From Anabaena subtropica FACHB-260 (GTDB taxonomy: Bacteria > Cyanobacteriota > Cyanobacteriia > Cyanobacteriales > Nostocaceae): a stretch of 44,987 bases of DNA. The notes below the pieces were generated by a model. The model saw only the letters and a program-made list of their open reading frames with translations, did no database searches and was not told the origin of the DNA. The translations under genes were made by a program, and so were the position numbers. The stretch covers positions 1 through 44,987 of the forward strand of contig NZ_JACJRF010000045.1 of NCBI RefSeq assembly GCF_014697105.1. Direction: 5' to 3'. The first letter of the stretch is position 1. Every line of letters begins with the position of its first letter. Below, in pieces: positions 16,271-24,882 of the stretch.

Positions 16271-18047
16271 CAGTTTTAGTCTCTTGTAGTTGAGGGTTTG
16301 CTAATTGGAAAGGAACGATGGAAAACATCCGATTGTCGGTGTACAACCGGACTAACTCTTGGGCAACTGCTGTGTCGTCAATCCGCGCTGGCAAGGCTTT
16401 AGCAGGACGGAAAGTCAGCATCAACTTACGGAGGCTAAGTGCTAACCACTCGCCCTTACTAAAGAAGTCTCCCAAGTGATGGCGGTTATAAAGCCACATC
16501 TGCACACAACTAGCTGCTGTATGCAAGACGCAATATTGTTTGGCGATGTCGAAGACTTCTGGCGCTTGCTCATGCCCAAACTGGAAGGTAGACTCTGTAA
16601 TCTGATGATCAAGAGTATTTAACTCCTCCTGCACCATCTCGGTCAGTTGGATAATTTGCTGCAATATCTCGGAATTGAGGCTGGAGTCTTTCTTTAAATC
16701 AATTAAAGATGTCAGCGCTAAACCTAGTCCTTGCAGAACATCGTCACCGCCTCGGTTGACTAGTTCCAACTTCTTCCCATCAAACGCGGGTAAGGATTGG
16801 GTTAAGTCAAAGGTGGTTGCTAGACGTGCTTGTAAGGTTTCTGGGTTGCGTCCAGCATTTCTGGCGCGGGACTTGGCGAGTTGACGTAATTGCAGCAACA
16901 AAGCATGGAGGTTAACTACAGTACTGCCATCAAACATACTGATGATGGCGTTATCCCGCAGTACTTTTTGGAAAATGCCATAGTCGTGTTCTTCACGCAT
17001 ATAAAAGCGTGAACCCAAAACGACGGAGACATTCTGCACGACTGTTTCTAGGGTGGTGGTGACGAAGTATTTCACCACAGCTGACCAGACGCTGATTTGC
17101 TCTGGCATGGTGTTAAACCCACGAGTAACGCCGATGGTGGCACAGTCGCAAATCAGGATATCCAGATACGCATCTGTTAAAGTGCGTTTGGGTTGGGGCA
17201 TATCATAAACTGTTTTGCCGTATAACTGCCTTCCCAAGGCAAACTTGAGAGTAGTTCGTAGGGCAGTATCAGCAGCCCCTTGGGAAAAAGCGGCACACAA
17301 GGCGCGGGTGATTTGGAAGCCTTTGAGTGCTAGTTCTAGTCCTGCCCCTTCTGCCCCCAATCGCATAGATTCGGGGATGAAGCAGTCCTCAAATTTGATC
17401 CCACTCATATCCGAACCGCGCACGCCGTGAGTGAAAATTTTCGGTAGGTGGCTATAGTTGGCGGGGTCGATTTTACTCTTTTCTACCATGAATAGGGACA
17501 GGCTACGCGCTCCGCCAGCTTCGTCGGTTTTGGCTAGGACGAAGGTGACACCGGAAATGGTGGCACGGTTAATCGGCCATTTTTCGCCGTTGAGGATGTA
17601 GCCACCAGGAACTTTTGTTGCCCTGACATCACCGGCGAGTAAATCACTACCGTGGGCTTTCTCTGAATAAGCCAGACACATAGCCCCGTTAGCATCTTTC
17701 ATGAAGCTGGCTAGGGTGCGCTTCTGCTCGTCTGTGCCTGCCATCCATGTGAGGTATGACCAGAACATAGTAGTGAAGGCGATCGCTGCGGTTTGGTCAC
17801 GGCGAGAAAGCACGCGCACAAAGGCGATAAACTCTTCAAAGGAGGTAAATTCCCCACCGCATTCTGTAGGAATGTAGTAATGCTGGAGTTTCCAGTTGTA
17901 GAGCCAATTAATAATCTCATGGGGAAACTCTTCTTGTTCGTCCAGGTCGATGACCTGTTTGAACGACATCATATTATCTGGGTTACTAGGGTCGCCCAAA
18001 TCTTTCTCTAATGCTTCTGCGATCCAATATTGCTTGAGTGGCTGCAT
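16239..18047 (-). CDS. Acyl-CoA dehydrogenase-family flavoprotein acting in the FAAL-ACP operon
   Basis: This 602-residue protein is a full-length acyl-CoA dehydrogenase: an N-terminal helical domain (to about 120), the FAD-contact segment MCLAYSEKAHGSDL (about 122-135) with NGEKWPINRA, and a C-terminal four-helix domain (about 235-400). A further 200-residue helical extension has no motif I know. In classical enzymes the catalytic base is the Glu of YEGT; here the aligned segment reads SMFDGSTVVN, so Glu is replaced by Asp. ACADs beside a FAAL and an ACP are known to oxidise ACP-bound chains in lipopeptide pathways. It starts 10 bp after the FAAL stop and overlaps the ACP gene, so the three are coupled. 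I infer alpha,beta-desaturation of the ACP-bound acyl chain, or a non-catalytic role if Asp is inactive. Confidence 0.88.
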   Translation of the reverse strand: MQPLKQYWIAEALEKDLGDPSNPDNMMSFKQVIDLDEQEEFPHEIINWLYNWKLQHYYIPTECGGEFTSFEEFIAFVRVLSRRDQTAAIAFTTMFWSYLTWMAGTDEQKRTLASFMKDANGAMCLAYSEKAHGSDLLAGDVRATKVPGGYILNGEKWPINRATISGVTFVLAKTDEAGGARSLSLFMVEKSKIDPANYSHLPKIFTHGVRGSDMSGIKFEDCFIPESMRLGAEGAGLELALKGFQITRALCAAFSQGAADTALRTTLKFALGRQLYGKTVYDMPQPKRTLTDAYLDILICDCATIGVTRGFNTMPEQISVWSAVVKYFVTTTLETVVQNVSVVLGSRFYMREEHDYGIFQKVLRDNAIISMFDGSTVVNLHALLLQLRQLAKSRARNAGRNPETLQARLATTFDLTQSLPAFDGKKLELVNRGGDDVLQGLGLALTSLIDLKKDSSLNSEILQQIIQLTEMVQEELNTLDHQITESTFQFGHEQAPEVFDIAKQYCVLHTAASCVQMWLYNRHHLGDFFSKGEWLALSLRKLMLTFRPAKALPARIDDTAVAQELVRLYTDNRMFSIVPFQLANPQLQETKTDATQRLQLQA

Positions 18048-18057
18048 AATTTTCTCC

Positions 18058-19866
18058 TTAGTGAGTAACTTGCACCTTTTCCAGCAAAGAATTTACTTCC
18101 CCTTGTAGTCGCCGATAGTTGGCTGTATATTTGGGGTTTTCGCTCCAATCGGCTAAAACTTCCAACTCACCAGCCAGGAAACTGGCTTTGCAAGCACGTC
18201 GTTGAATTTTGCCACTGGAAGTTTTGAGAACATTTCCTGGCTTGACAAGAACGACAGCATAAGCTTGTAGTTCATGAATTTCGGCGATCGCTTGCCGAAT
18301 ATTGGTCAATACCTCATCTGCGTTAAACTCTTCTTCTGGTTTGCGTTTCACTTCCTGAACAACTACCAGTTGTTCTACACCATCCACATCTATAGAGAAG
18401 GCTGCACCGTAGTCTGGGCGCAGTGCTGGGTGAATTTCCTGTACAGTCCATTCCAAGTCTTGGGGATAGTGGTTAGTCCCCCGGATAATAATCAAGTCTT
18501 TGATGCGTCCGGTGATGAACAACTCACCACCCTTGATGAAGCCCAAGTCACCTGTGCGGAGGAAAGAGACTTCGTTATTACCCACAATCTTGGCGCGGAA
18601 GGTGCTTTCACTTTCTTGGGGGCGTTGCCAATAACCACCAGCCACACTGGGGTCTGCTACCCATACTTCACCGACTTCATCCGCAGCACAACGAGTCAAA
18701 GTATCTGGATTGACGATCGCTACTTGTGTGTCACAAACTAGACGACCACATCCAGGGATAGCCCGGACTCCTTCACCCCAGCTAGAGGCTTCGACAATTT
18801 TGTTCTGCTCAATTTGTGCTTTTTCTACCAAGCAGAGGACTGGTGGTGTATTTCTGGGGCTGGTAGAAACCAACAGGGTATTTTCCGCTAATCCATAGGC
18901 TGGTGCGAAAGTTTCCCACTTGAAACCACAGGGGGAAAATTTCTCGAAAAACTCTTCCAATACTTTGGGGTTAATTGGTTCGGCGGCGTTCCCGGCTGCT
19001 ACCCAACTGCTGAGATCCAGGGTAGCTCTTTGCTGTTCGGTGACGCGGCGAATGCACTGTTCATAGGCAAAGTTAGGAGCTTGACTATGAGTACCGCGAT
19101 AACGAGAAATGGCTTGTAACCAACGTACTGGTTGTTTGATGAATGACATTGGAGACATGACATAGCAAGGATGACCGTTGTAAATTGGTACGGTCAACCC
19201 TTCTACTAGTCCGTAATCGTGGAAATATGGCATCCAGGTAATCGAAACACTCTCAGCATCATAACCACAGGCTTTTTGTAGGTAGGCGCAGTGGTGCATG
19301 ATGTTGTGGTGGCTAATCATCACACCTTTTGGTGTGGAGGTCGAGCCGGAAGTATATTGCAAATATGCCAGGGTATCTGGATTAATTTCCGGGTCTTGCC
19401 ATTGGTCTGCTAGTTCTAGATCAATATCTTCACTGGCAAACCAAGTCATCTCCTCAAATTCAGGAAAGTCTAACTGGGCTGCTTGTAGAACACCCAAAAG
19501 GTGCTGGTTAGTGAAGACAAATTTAGCATTCGCATCCTTGACTATTGCCCGCAAACGTGGTAGAGCGCGTTTCAATCTACCAGCATCGGGGGGTGGTGCA
19601 GGAATGGCGATGACTCCACCGTAAAGACTACCTAGAAATGCTGCCATCACATCTAATCCCTGGGGGTATAGCAGCAAAACACGCTCGCCTTTAGCATTAT
19701 GTTTCTGCAACAATGCACCAATAGCACGGGCTAGACGATCCAATTCTGCGTATGATAACTTGGGGCCTTCTGTTTTCCCGTCAATGAGGAACATATAGGC
19801 GAGCTTGTCCGGCTCATGATTAGCACGAGCGCGTAGCAGTTCAACCAGGGTAGAGAAATGTGTCAT
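18058..19866 (-). CDS. Fatty acyl-AMP ligase (FAAL)
   Basis: This 602-residue member of the adenylate-forming superfamily has the ATP-binding loop LQYTSGSTSTPKGVM (about 169-183), VSITWMPYFHDYGLVEG, a TGDLGF motif, and the C-terminal lysine in KTSSGKIQRRA (about 560). The PYFHDYGLVEG segment and the conserved IPAPPPD loop are typical of FAALs, which make acyl-AMP and hand the chain to an ACP rather than to CoA. It is the first gene of the operon and its product probably charges the ACP two genes downstream. I chose ATG at 19864-19866, with AAGAAG 6 nt upstream; a TTG at 19870-19872 would add two residues. A promoter should lie in the 19.87-20.4 kb spacer. Confidence 0.9.
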   Translation of the reverse strand: MTHFSTLVELLRARANHEPDKLAYMFLIDGKTEGPKLSYAELDRLARAIGALLQKHNAKGERVLLLYPQGLDVMAAFLGSLYGGVIAIPAPPPDAGRLKRALPRLRAIVKDANAKFVFTNQHLLGVLQAAQLDFPEFEEMTWFASEDIDLELADQWQDPEINPDTLAYLQYTSGSTSTPKGVMISHHNIMHHCAYLQKACGYDAESVSITWMPYFHDYGLVEGLTVPIYNGHPCYVMSPMSFIKQPVRWLQAISRYRGTHSQAPNFAYEQCIRRVTEQQRATLDLSSWVAAGNAAEPINPKVLEEFFEKFSPCGFKWETFAPAYGLAENTLLVSTSPRNTPPVLCLVEKAQIEQNKIVEASSWGEGVRAIPGCGRLVCDTQVAIVNPDTLTRCAADEVGEVWVADPSVAGGYWQRPQESESTFRAKIVGNNEVSFLRTGDLGFIKGGELFITGRIKDLIIIRGTNHYPQDLEWTVQEIHPALRPDYGAAFSIDVDGVEQLVVVQEVKRKPEEEFNADEVLTNIRQAIAEIHELQAYAVVLVKPGNVLKTSSGKIQRRACKASFLAGELEVLADWSENPKYTANYRRLQGEVNSLLEKVQVTH

Positions 19867-19872
19867 TGGCAA

Positions 19873-20404
19873 CTTCTTGGGTAGTTAGGCAGTGAGTCAT
19901 TTGGCGATTCCGGAGTGTTTTCGGAAACTATGGCATCACATATCTTACTTTTTGCAGATGCGCTGATTTCAGATATAAGCTTGCCAGGGATTTTTGTTAC
20001 CTATTGATTCAGTAATATTGACACAATCAATCTACTTACTGGAAGATGTTATCGGTGTTTTCACTAAAAAAATAAATTTACACTATAACTGCATCTACTA
20101 AGTTAAGTAACTTGAGACTCAGGAAAGTATTGATTTCATCAGGATTTACCGTCTCTCTCATGATGTAGCGAAGAGGAGAGATTATAAATTTTTCATAAAA
20201 AACTTTAATTTTGGAAAATTGGTATTACTTCCCATATTTGTAGGGCAGGTGATACCATTTCACTAAAATTCTGATACAGATCCAAACCCAGAAATCTTTG
20301 CAAAATCTAGATTTCTTAATTTTGAATTTTGAATTGGTATGAGATGCCTACCCCACAAGAATCGTCTCTTGATTCAGCAATGCCCAAAATTCCCCACTAA
20401 ACCT
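19873..20404. other. 532-bp intergenic region upstream of the FAAL operon
   Basis: This region must carry the operon promoter. It contains a weak TCTCTC/GAGAGA hairpin near 20152-20180, a possible imperfect inverted repeat GGTATTAC...GTGATACC (about 20220-20256), and a Nostoc-type TTTTGAATTTTGAATT repeat near 20320-20335. I see no small gene, tRNA or convincing RNA gene. Its length before an operon start is notable and could leave room for regulatory sites. Confidence 0.5.
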
Positions 20405-20926
20405 TTATACTACTGATGATGTTACTGGGGTATCGGTAGTAGCAGGAATGATTCCTTGTACCGTCAGCACTGAACAGGGAGCGTGATGTAAGACATAATT
20501 GCTCACACTACCTAGTAACAATTCACTCAAGCCATGTAAACCCCGACGACCCAAAATAATTAAGTCAGCGTTCCAACTACGGGCGATTTCACAAATCAGC
20601 CGACTAGGATCGCCAAGTTCTTGGGTAAAGTCAGATGTCACACCTTTGGCGATCGCTTGATTATTCAGCAAAGTCAAGAAGTTAATGCCCTCTTGTTTTA
20701 AAGTCTCCCACCGGCCCATATAGTAGTCTGCATTACGAGTTTGGGAAGTTCCATAAAAACTCTGCGTTTCCATAGCAGCAGCATTGAGATAATCGTCATC
20801 AAATGGTGAGATAACGTGTAACAGCAACAATTCAGCGTTGGTTGCTGTGGCTAAAGATAAAGCTTTCTCAAATACTTGCTGACCCATTTCATTGTGATTA
20901 AGTGCAACCAAAATTTTGTTAAACAT
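20405..20926 (-). CDS. Universal stress protein (UspA family)
   Basis: This 173-residue single-domain Usp fold starts FNKILVALNHNEMGQQVFEKA and ends with the ATP-binding signature G-2x-G-9x-GS (GRRGLHGLSELLLGSVSNYV, about 126-145), so it is probably of the ATP-binding class. Such proteins act in the cytoplasm in stress survival by means that are not well defined. A hydrophilic Thr/Val tail of about 15 residues follows the fold. It lies 78 bp downstream of ppsA on the same strand and may be read from the same promoter, although a hairpin repeat separates the two. Confidence 0.92.
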   Translation of the reverse strand: MFNKILVALNHNEMGQQVFEKALSLATATNAELLLLHVISPFDDDYLNAAAMETQSFYGTSQTRNADYYMGRWETLKQEGINFLTLLNNQAIAKGVTSDFTQELGDPSRLICEIARSWNADLIILGRRGLHGLSELLLGSVSNYVLHHAPCSVLTVQGIIPATTDTPVTSSVV

Positions 20927-20973
20927 AGTTATTAGTCCTTAGTGATTAGTCAAAAGCCCATAGTCAAAAATTA

Positions 20974-21000
20974 ACGTGAGTCTCCAACGGAGGCGCACGT
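20974..21000. repeat. Hairpin repeat between ppsA and the usp gene
   Basis: ACGTG (20974-20978) pairs with CACGT (20996-21000), and the inner arms AGTCTCC and GGAGGCG pair with one mismatch and one G-T pair around AAC. It begins 4 bp after the ppsA stop. The CTCC-AAC-GGAG core resembles a common dispersed hairpin of Nostoc intergenic DNA. It lacks a T run and so is more likely an mRNA 3'-end stabiliser than a terminator. Confidence 0.6.
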
Positions 21001-21004
21001 AAAG

Positions 21005-23473
21005 TTATTGCCTTCTGTCCTCTTCTGCGGCGGCGATTTCTAATAGTGTTTTGAGGACTGAGTCTGGGTTGAGACTGATGGAATCAATTCCTTGTTCAAC
21101 TAGGAAGCGGGCAAATTCTGGGTAATCGCTTGGTGCTTGACCGCAGATACCAATTTTTCGTCCGTGTTTTTTGACACTAGCGATCGCTTTGGCAATCATC
21201 CGCTTTACTGCTGGGTCACGTTCATCAAATAAATGGGCGACTAATTCTGAATCCCTGTCTAAACCCAATGTTAACTGTGTCAGGTCGTTGGAACCAATGG
21301 AGAAACCATCAAAGACTTGACTAAATTCGTCTGCTAGTTCCACATTGCTGGGTAACTCACACATGACGTAAACTTGTAAACCATTTTCTCCTTGCACCAA
21401 CCCATTATTTGCCATCTCTGCCAATACCCGCCTTCCTTCATTGGGAGTACGGCAGAACGGAACCATTAATATGACGTTGGTTAAACCCATTTCATCCCGT
21501 ACTCGCTTCATCGCCTGACACTCTAAGGCAAAACCTTCGCGGTAGCGGGGGTCATAATAGCGAGAAGCGCCGCGCCAGCCAATCATCGGGTTTTCTTCCT
21601 GGGGTTCAAATTGTTTACCACCTAAGAGATTGGCGTATTCGTTACTCTTGAAGTCAGAGAGGCGGACAATTACTGGTTTGGGATAAAAAGCAGATGCGAT
21701 CGTGGCAATCCCTTGGGCTAGTTTATCGACAAAGAATTGGGCTTTGTCTGCATATTGGGCTGTTAACTCAGCAATTTTATATTTCGCTAGTTCGTCTTCT
21801 AACTCATCAAAGTGAATCAATGCTAAGGGGTGTGCTTTGATGTGGTTGTTAATAATAAATTCCAGGCGTGCCAATCCCACCCCATCATTAGGAATACTAG
21901 CTAAACCAAAAGCTTCTTCAGGATTGCCCAAATTCATCATAATTTGGGTATGTGTGCGGGGTAGTTTTTCTAAAGGAATTTCTTGGACTTCGTAAGGTAA
22001 TAAACCAGAGTAGACTTTACCAGTTTCACCACCGGCACAACTGACAGTAATCTCTTGTCCAGTTTTTAAAATAGTAGTCGCATTACCACAACCCACAATT
22101 GCAGGGATTCCTAACTCTCTAGCAATAATCGCTGCATGACAAGTCCTACCGCCAGAGTTAGTCACAATGGCACTAGCACGTTTCATAATTGGTTCCCAAT
22201 CGGGGTCAGTGCGGTTAGTGACTAACACTTCTCCTGCTTGAAACTGGTTAATCTGATGCACATCCAAAATTACTCTGGCTTTACCTTGTCCAATCATTTC
22301 ACCAACACTGCGACCAATCACCACAGGAACAAGGGATGGGGAATTTTTTTCCCCAGTGTCTGACAACCGATAATTACGCAATACATTTTTTGTCTTTTGT
22401 GATTGCACTGTTTCTGGTCGCGCTTGGACAATGAACAATTCATTAGTTAAACCGTCTTTAGCCCATTCAATATCCATTGGTGTGTAGACACCACGTATTT
22501 GAGAATAGTGTTCTTCGATGATGCAAGCCCAATGTGCTAGTTGTAAAATTTCTTCATCGTTGAGGGCAAAAACGTTGCGTTCTGATGGTGCAACAGAGAT
22601 ATTTTTCGTCAATTTTGAGCCACCCAGGTCGTAAACCATCTTCAGTTCTTTAGTACCGAGGCGCTTTTCAATGATAGAACGGTATCCCTGTTTGAGTGTT
22701 GGTTTAAAGACTAAATATTCATCCGGGTTAACTGCACCTTGGACGACGTTCTCACCCAAGCCATAGGCGGCGGTAATTAAGGCAGCATCTTTAAAACCTG
22801 TTTCTGTATCAATAGAGAACATGACACCAGAAGTAGCTAAATCAGCCCGCACCATTTTTTGTACACCCACCGATAGGGCAATACTTAGGTGGTCAAAGCC
22901 CTTGATTTGCCGATAAGAGATGGCACGGTCAGTAAAAATTGAAGCAAAACATTTGTGGCAAGATTCCAGAACAGCTTGCAAACCGTGGACATTCAGATAA
23001 GTTTCTTGTTGACCGGCAAAGCTGGCATCGGGTAAATCTTCAGCCGTGGCGCTAGAACGAACGGCAACATCGGTATCATCACCATACTCTAGGCAGAGGT
23101 TTTCGTAAGCTTGGGCGATCGCTGTTTGTAATTCTGTCGGAAAGGGCGTTTGCAGCATTAATAACCTGGCTTGTTTACCACGCTGCCGCAGGTTCTGCAT
23201 ATCCTCTACGTCTAAATCTGCAAAAATGTCTCTTAATTTTGCCTCTAGTCCTGCGGAAGCAAGGAAATATCTATAAGCATGAGCAGTTGTTGCAAAACCC
23301 ATCGGAACTTTTATACTTTTGCGTCGCAACTGCTGAATCATTTCACCTAAAGAAGCATTTTTTCCTCCTACTAAGGATATATCTGCAATTCCTACTTGGT
23401 TCAATGGTAAAACCAGGGCTTGTTCTTGGGAGACTGAATAAGATGTTTGTGAATTTATAAAAATTTCTACCAT
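21005..23473 (-). CDS. ppsA: Phosphoenolpyruvate synthase (pyruvate, water dikinase)
   Basis: This 822-residue enzyme turns pyruvate and ATP into PEP, AMP and phosphate. The N-terminal ATP-grasp domain (about 28-355) starts with SLVGGKNASLGEM. The swivelling phosphohistidine domain (about 385-475) has H446 in GGRTCHAAIIAREL. The PEP/pyruvate barrel (about 490-815) has the catalytic C777 in IGICGQAPSDYP. Length and all three motifs agree with PpsA rather than PPDK, which is longer and ends differently. In a cyanobacterium it would feed gluconeogenesis from pyruvate. It lies upstream of the usp gene on the same strand and is divergent from the zinc-ribbon gene. Confidence 0.95.
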   Translation of the reverse strand: MVEIFINSQTSYSVSQEQALVLPLNQVGIADISLVGGKNASLGEMIQQLRRKSIKVPMGFATTAHAYRYFLASAGLEAKLRDIFADLDVEDMQNLRQRGKQARLLMLQTPFPTELQTAIAQAYENLCLEYGDDTDVAVRSSATAEDLPDASFAGQQETYLNVHGLQAVLESCHKCFASIFTDRAISYRQIKGFDHLSIALSVGVQKMVRADLATSGVMFSIDTETGFKDAALITAAYGLGENVVQGAVNPDEYLVFKPTLKQGYRSIIEKRLGTKELKMVYDLGGSKLTKNISVAPSERNVFALNDEEILQLAHWACIIEEHYSQIRGVYTPMDIEWAKDGLTNELFIVQARPETVQSQKTKNVLRNYRLSDTGEKNSPSLVPVVIGRSVGEMIGQGKARVILDVHQINQFQAGEVLVTNRTDPDWEPIMKRASAIVTNSGGRTCHAAIIARELGIPAIVGCGNATTILKTGQEITVSCAGGETGKVYSGLLPYEVQEIPLEKLPRTHTQIMMNLGNPEEAFGLASIPNDGVGLARLEFIINNHIKAHPLALIHFDELEDELAKYKIAELTAQYADKAQFFVDKLAQGIATIASAFYPKPVIVRLSDFKSNEYANLLGGKQFEPQEENPMIGWRGASRYYDPRYREGFALECQAMKRVRDEMGLTNVILMVPFCRTPNEGRRVLAEMANNGLVQGENGLQVYVMCELPSNVELADEFSQVFDGFSIGSNDLTQLTLGLDRDSELVAHLFDERDPAVKRMIAKAIASVKKHGRKIGICGQAPSDYPEFARFLVEQGIDSISLNPDSVLKTLLEIAAAEEDRRQ

Positions 23474-23803
23474 GATTGATTTTCCTATAATTCAAAGAGG
23501 TACTGCCTGTATTCCAGTCATCTGCTTTTAGGTCTCACACTTATGTTTATAGGAAGTTATGTTGAGGAACTTGTGAGGATTTATTTCTCAACTAGAGGAT
23601 AGAATGTCTGTCCTCGTTAACTTTCATTACTTCAAGTTTGATGTACAAATTTTACAGAATATTTTTAATTGTATTTTTCCTCACAAATTCCTCATATTAA
23701 ATAACTATTCTCAAGATAGATACAAAATTTTTTCATATCAACACGGTTGTCAATTAACCGTAATGATGAATAGCGATCATATTTTTAAAAAAGGATTTGA
23801 TAT
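23474..23803. promoter_or_regulatory. Divergent promoter region between ppsA and the zinc-ribbon gene
   Basis: This 330-bp AT-rich region must hold both promoters. Two small dyads are visible: GAGGATAG/CTGTCCTC with a 5-nt loop (23595-23615) and ACGGTT/AACCGT spaced by 7 nt (23743-23761), the latter 42 bp before the zinc-ribbon ATG and a plausible operator. The open frame 23604-23807 has no family look and is rejected. Confidence 0.45.
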
Positions 23804-24058
23804 ATGACTAGCTGTCCTTGCTGTTCTAGGGTACTTTTGCCACATATACGTGGTGATTCGCAGATTCACTGGTTCTGTCGCCACTGTTGGCAAGATATGC
23901 CAGTGTTTTCATTGACCAATTCGGTTTCTTTCACTGAAATCATTACCGAGAGATTGTCTCGTAGCTTTCAGAACAAAGAACAGGTGAATACTGCTGACTA
24001 CATAAGTCAACGTCAAACTATCAATGAATGGGTAGAGCTACAAGACATTACAGCTTAA
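23804..24058 (+). CDS. Small zinc-ribbon-like protein of unknown function
   Basis: This 84-residue protein has paired CxxC motifs, C4-C7 (CPCC) and C25-C28 (CRHC), separated by 17 residues. That is a compact zinc-ribbon knuckle in the first 30 residues. The rest is hydrophilic and probably helical, with no membrane segment. I do not recognise the family by name; a DNA-, RNA- or protein-binding role is possible. A ribosome-binding site (AAAAGGA) precedes the ATG and a good terminator follows 127 nt after the stop, so the gene looks real. It is divergent from ppsA. Confidence 0.65.
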   Translation: MTSCPCCSRVLLPHIRGDSQIHWFCRHCWQDMPVFSLTNSVSFTEIITERLSRSFQNKEQVNTADYISQRQTINEWVELQDITA

Positions 24059-24184
24059 GGCGATGTCTACGGACAAGCTACACCTATGCGGTTAATTGTG
24101 ATTCAGTGTATACGTTCCCACTAAAGAGTAGCTCATCGCATCAGATAGTAAATTTTTCTACTTGCTTGTATCTATTATTTCAAA

Positions 24185-24215
24185 CCCTCGACTAATTCGA
24201 GGGCTTTTCATTTTA
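24185..24215 (+). terminator. Rho-independent terminator after the zinc-ribbon gene
   Basis: CCCTCGA (24185-24191) and TCGAGGG (24197-24203) form a perfect 7-bp stem around CTAAT, followed by CTTTTCATTTTATTTT. It ends transcription of the plus-strand zinc-ribbon gene. The 24059-24180 stretch before it carries a dispersed repeat of the GGCGATGTCTACG type. Confidence 0.85.
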
Positions 24216-24281
24216 TTTTAAATTCTGAATTGAGTATTGATCAGAGAGGCTGTTAATAGGAATCAACTTTTAGGGAAGACT

Positions 24282-24503
24282 TTAATCTTCGTCCCACTCT
24301 TCTTGGCTTAACAAGTCAATAATTCTATCTCTGAGCAAAAATTCGTTTTTTTCCAACTCTAGTTCAAAAAATGGCCAGTCGCGATCTGGAATATATTTAC
24401 ACAGAGCGTAAATTGGTTGTTGACGATTAACCAGTCCCCTAGAGATGAGGAGACGTGTTTCATCCTTGATAACCTCAATGTCATATTTGACAGCAGTATC
24501 CAT
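24282..24503 (-). CDS. DUF4327 family small cyanobacterial protein
   Basis: This 73-residue acidic protein has the features I associate with DUF4327, a cyanobacteria-restricted family: a KYDIEVIKDE start, GLVNRQQPIYALCKYIPDRD in the middle, and LLRDRIIDLL near the end. No catalytic motif is apparent and the single Cys is not part of a metal site. Its function is unknown. It is transcribed alone, with a 379-bp AT-rich upstream region containing a paired direct repeat that may control it. Confidence 0.78.
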   Translation of the reverse strand: MDTAVKYDIEVIKDETRLLISRGLVNRQQPIYALCKYIPDRDWPFFELELEKNEFLLRDRIIDLLSQEEWDED

Positions 24504-24882
24504 AGCGCTTTCCTTTGCTTTTGATCAAGGAATTGAGAGTTAAAGTAATAAATACCTTGACTCCAATTTAAATTTATCAAAAAAATGTGAGGAAATCTTA
24601 AATATTACCGACAGAAAAATATATTTAGTCTATTTATTTTTCTTCCTTAAGGTAGAACCAATATAAAAAAAAGTATGCTATCTTCCCTAAGGAATGTTAT
24701 TTTAGATTATTTTGATTAATTATAAGATAAGTATTAGTTAATAATGGTAATTGATTTTTTATTTAAACAACTTACTAAACTCTGCTTTTGTGAGAATCTC
24801 TAAAATATCTATCTTCTCACCACAGGCATAATTACAACTGTAAATGAGAAGAGTCGTGACTATAAACTTATTTAATCATCAA
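24504..24882. promoter_or_regulatory. AT-rich region upstream of the DUF4327 gene with spaced direct repeats
   Basis: The 379-bp region lies between the start of the DUF4327 gene and the end of ppk2, both on the minus strand. TCTTCCTTAAGG (24641-24652) and TCTTCCCTAAGG (24681-24692) differ by one base and start exactly 40 bp apart, close to four helical turns, about 140-190 bp upstream of the DUF4327 ATG. This looks like a paired binding site for a regulator. No small gene or clear terminator of ppk2 is visible. Confidence 0.4.

Noticed and set aside
18274-18741. 155-codon frame antisense to the FAAL gene
   Set aside because: The opposite strand carries a full, motif-bearing enzyme; the shadow frame has no domain features.
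19873-20404. Non-coding RNA or riboswitch upstream of the FAAL operon
   Set aside because: Only weak, imperfect hairpins were seen, and no known riboswitch core was recognised.
23604-23807. 67-codon AT-rich frame before the zinc-ribbon gene
   Set aside because: Composition follows the AT-rich spacer, with no motif; it merely overlaps the next ATG by four bases.
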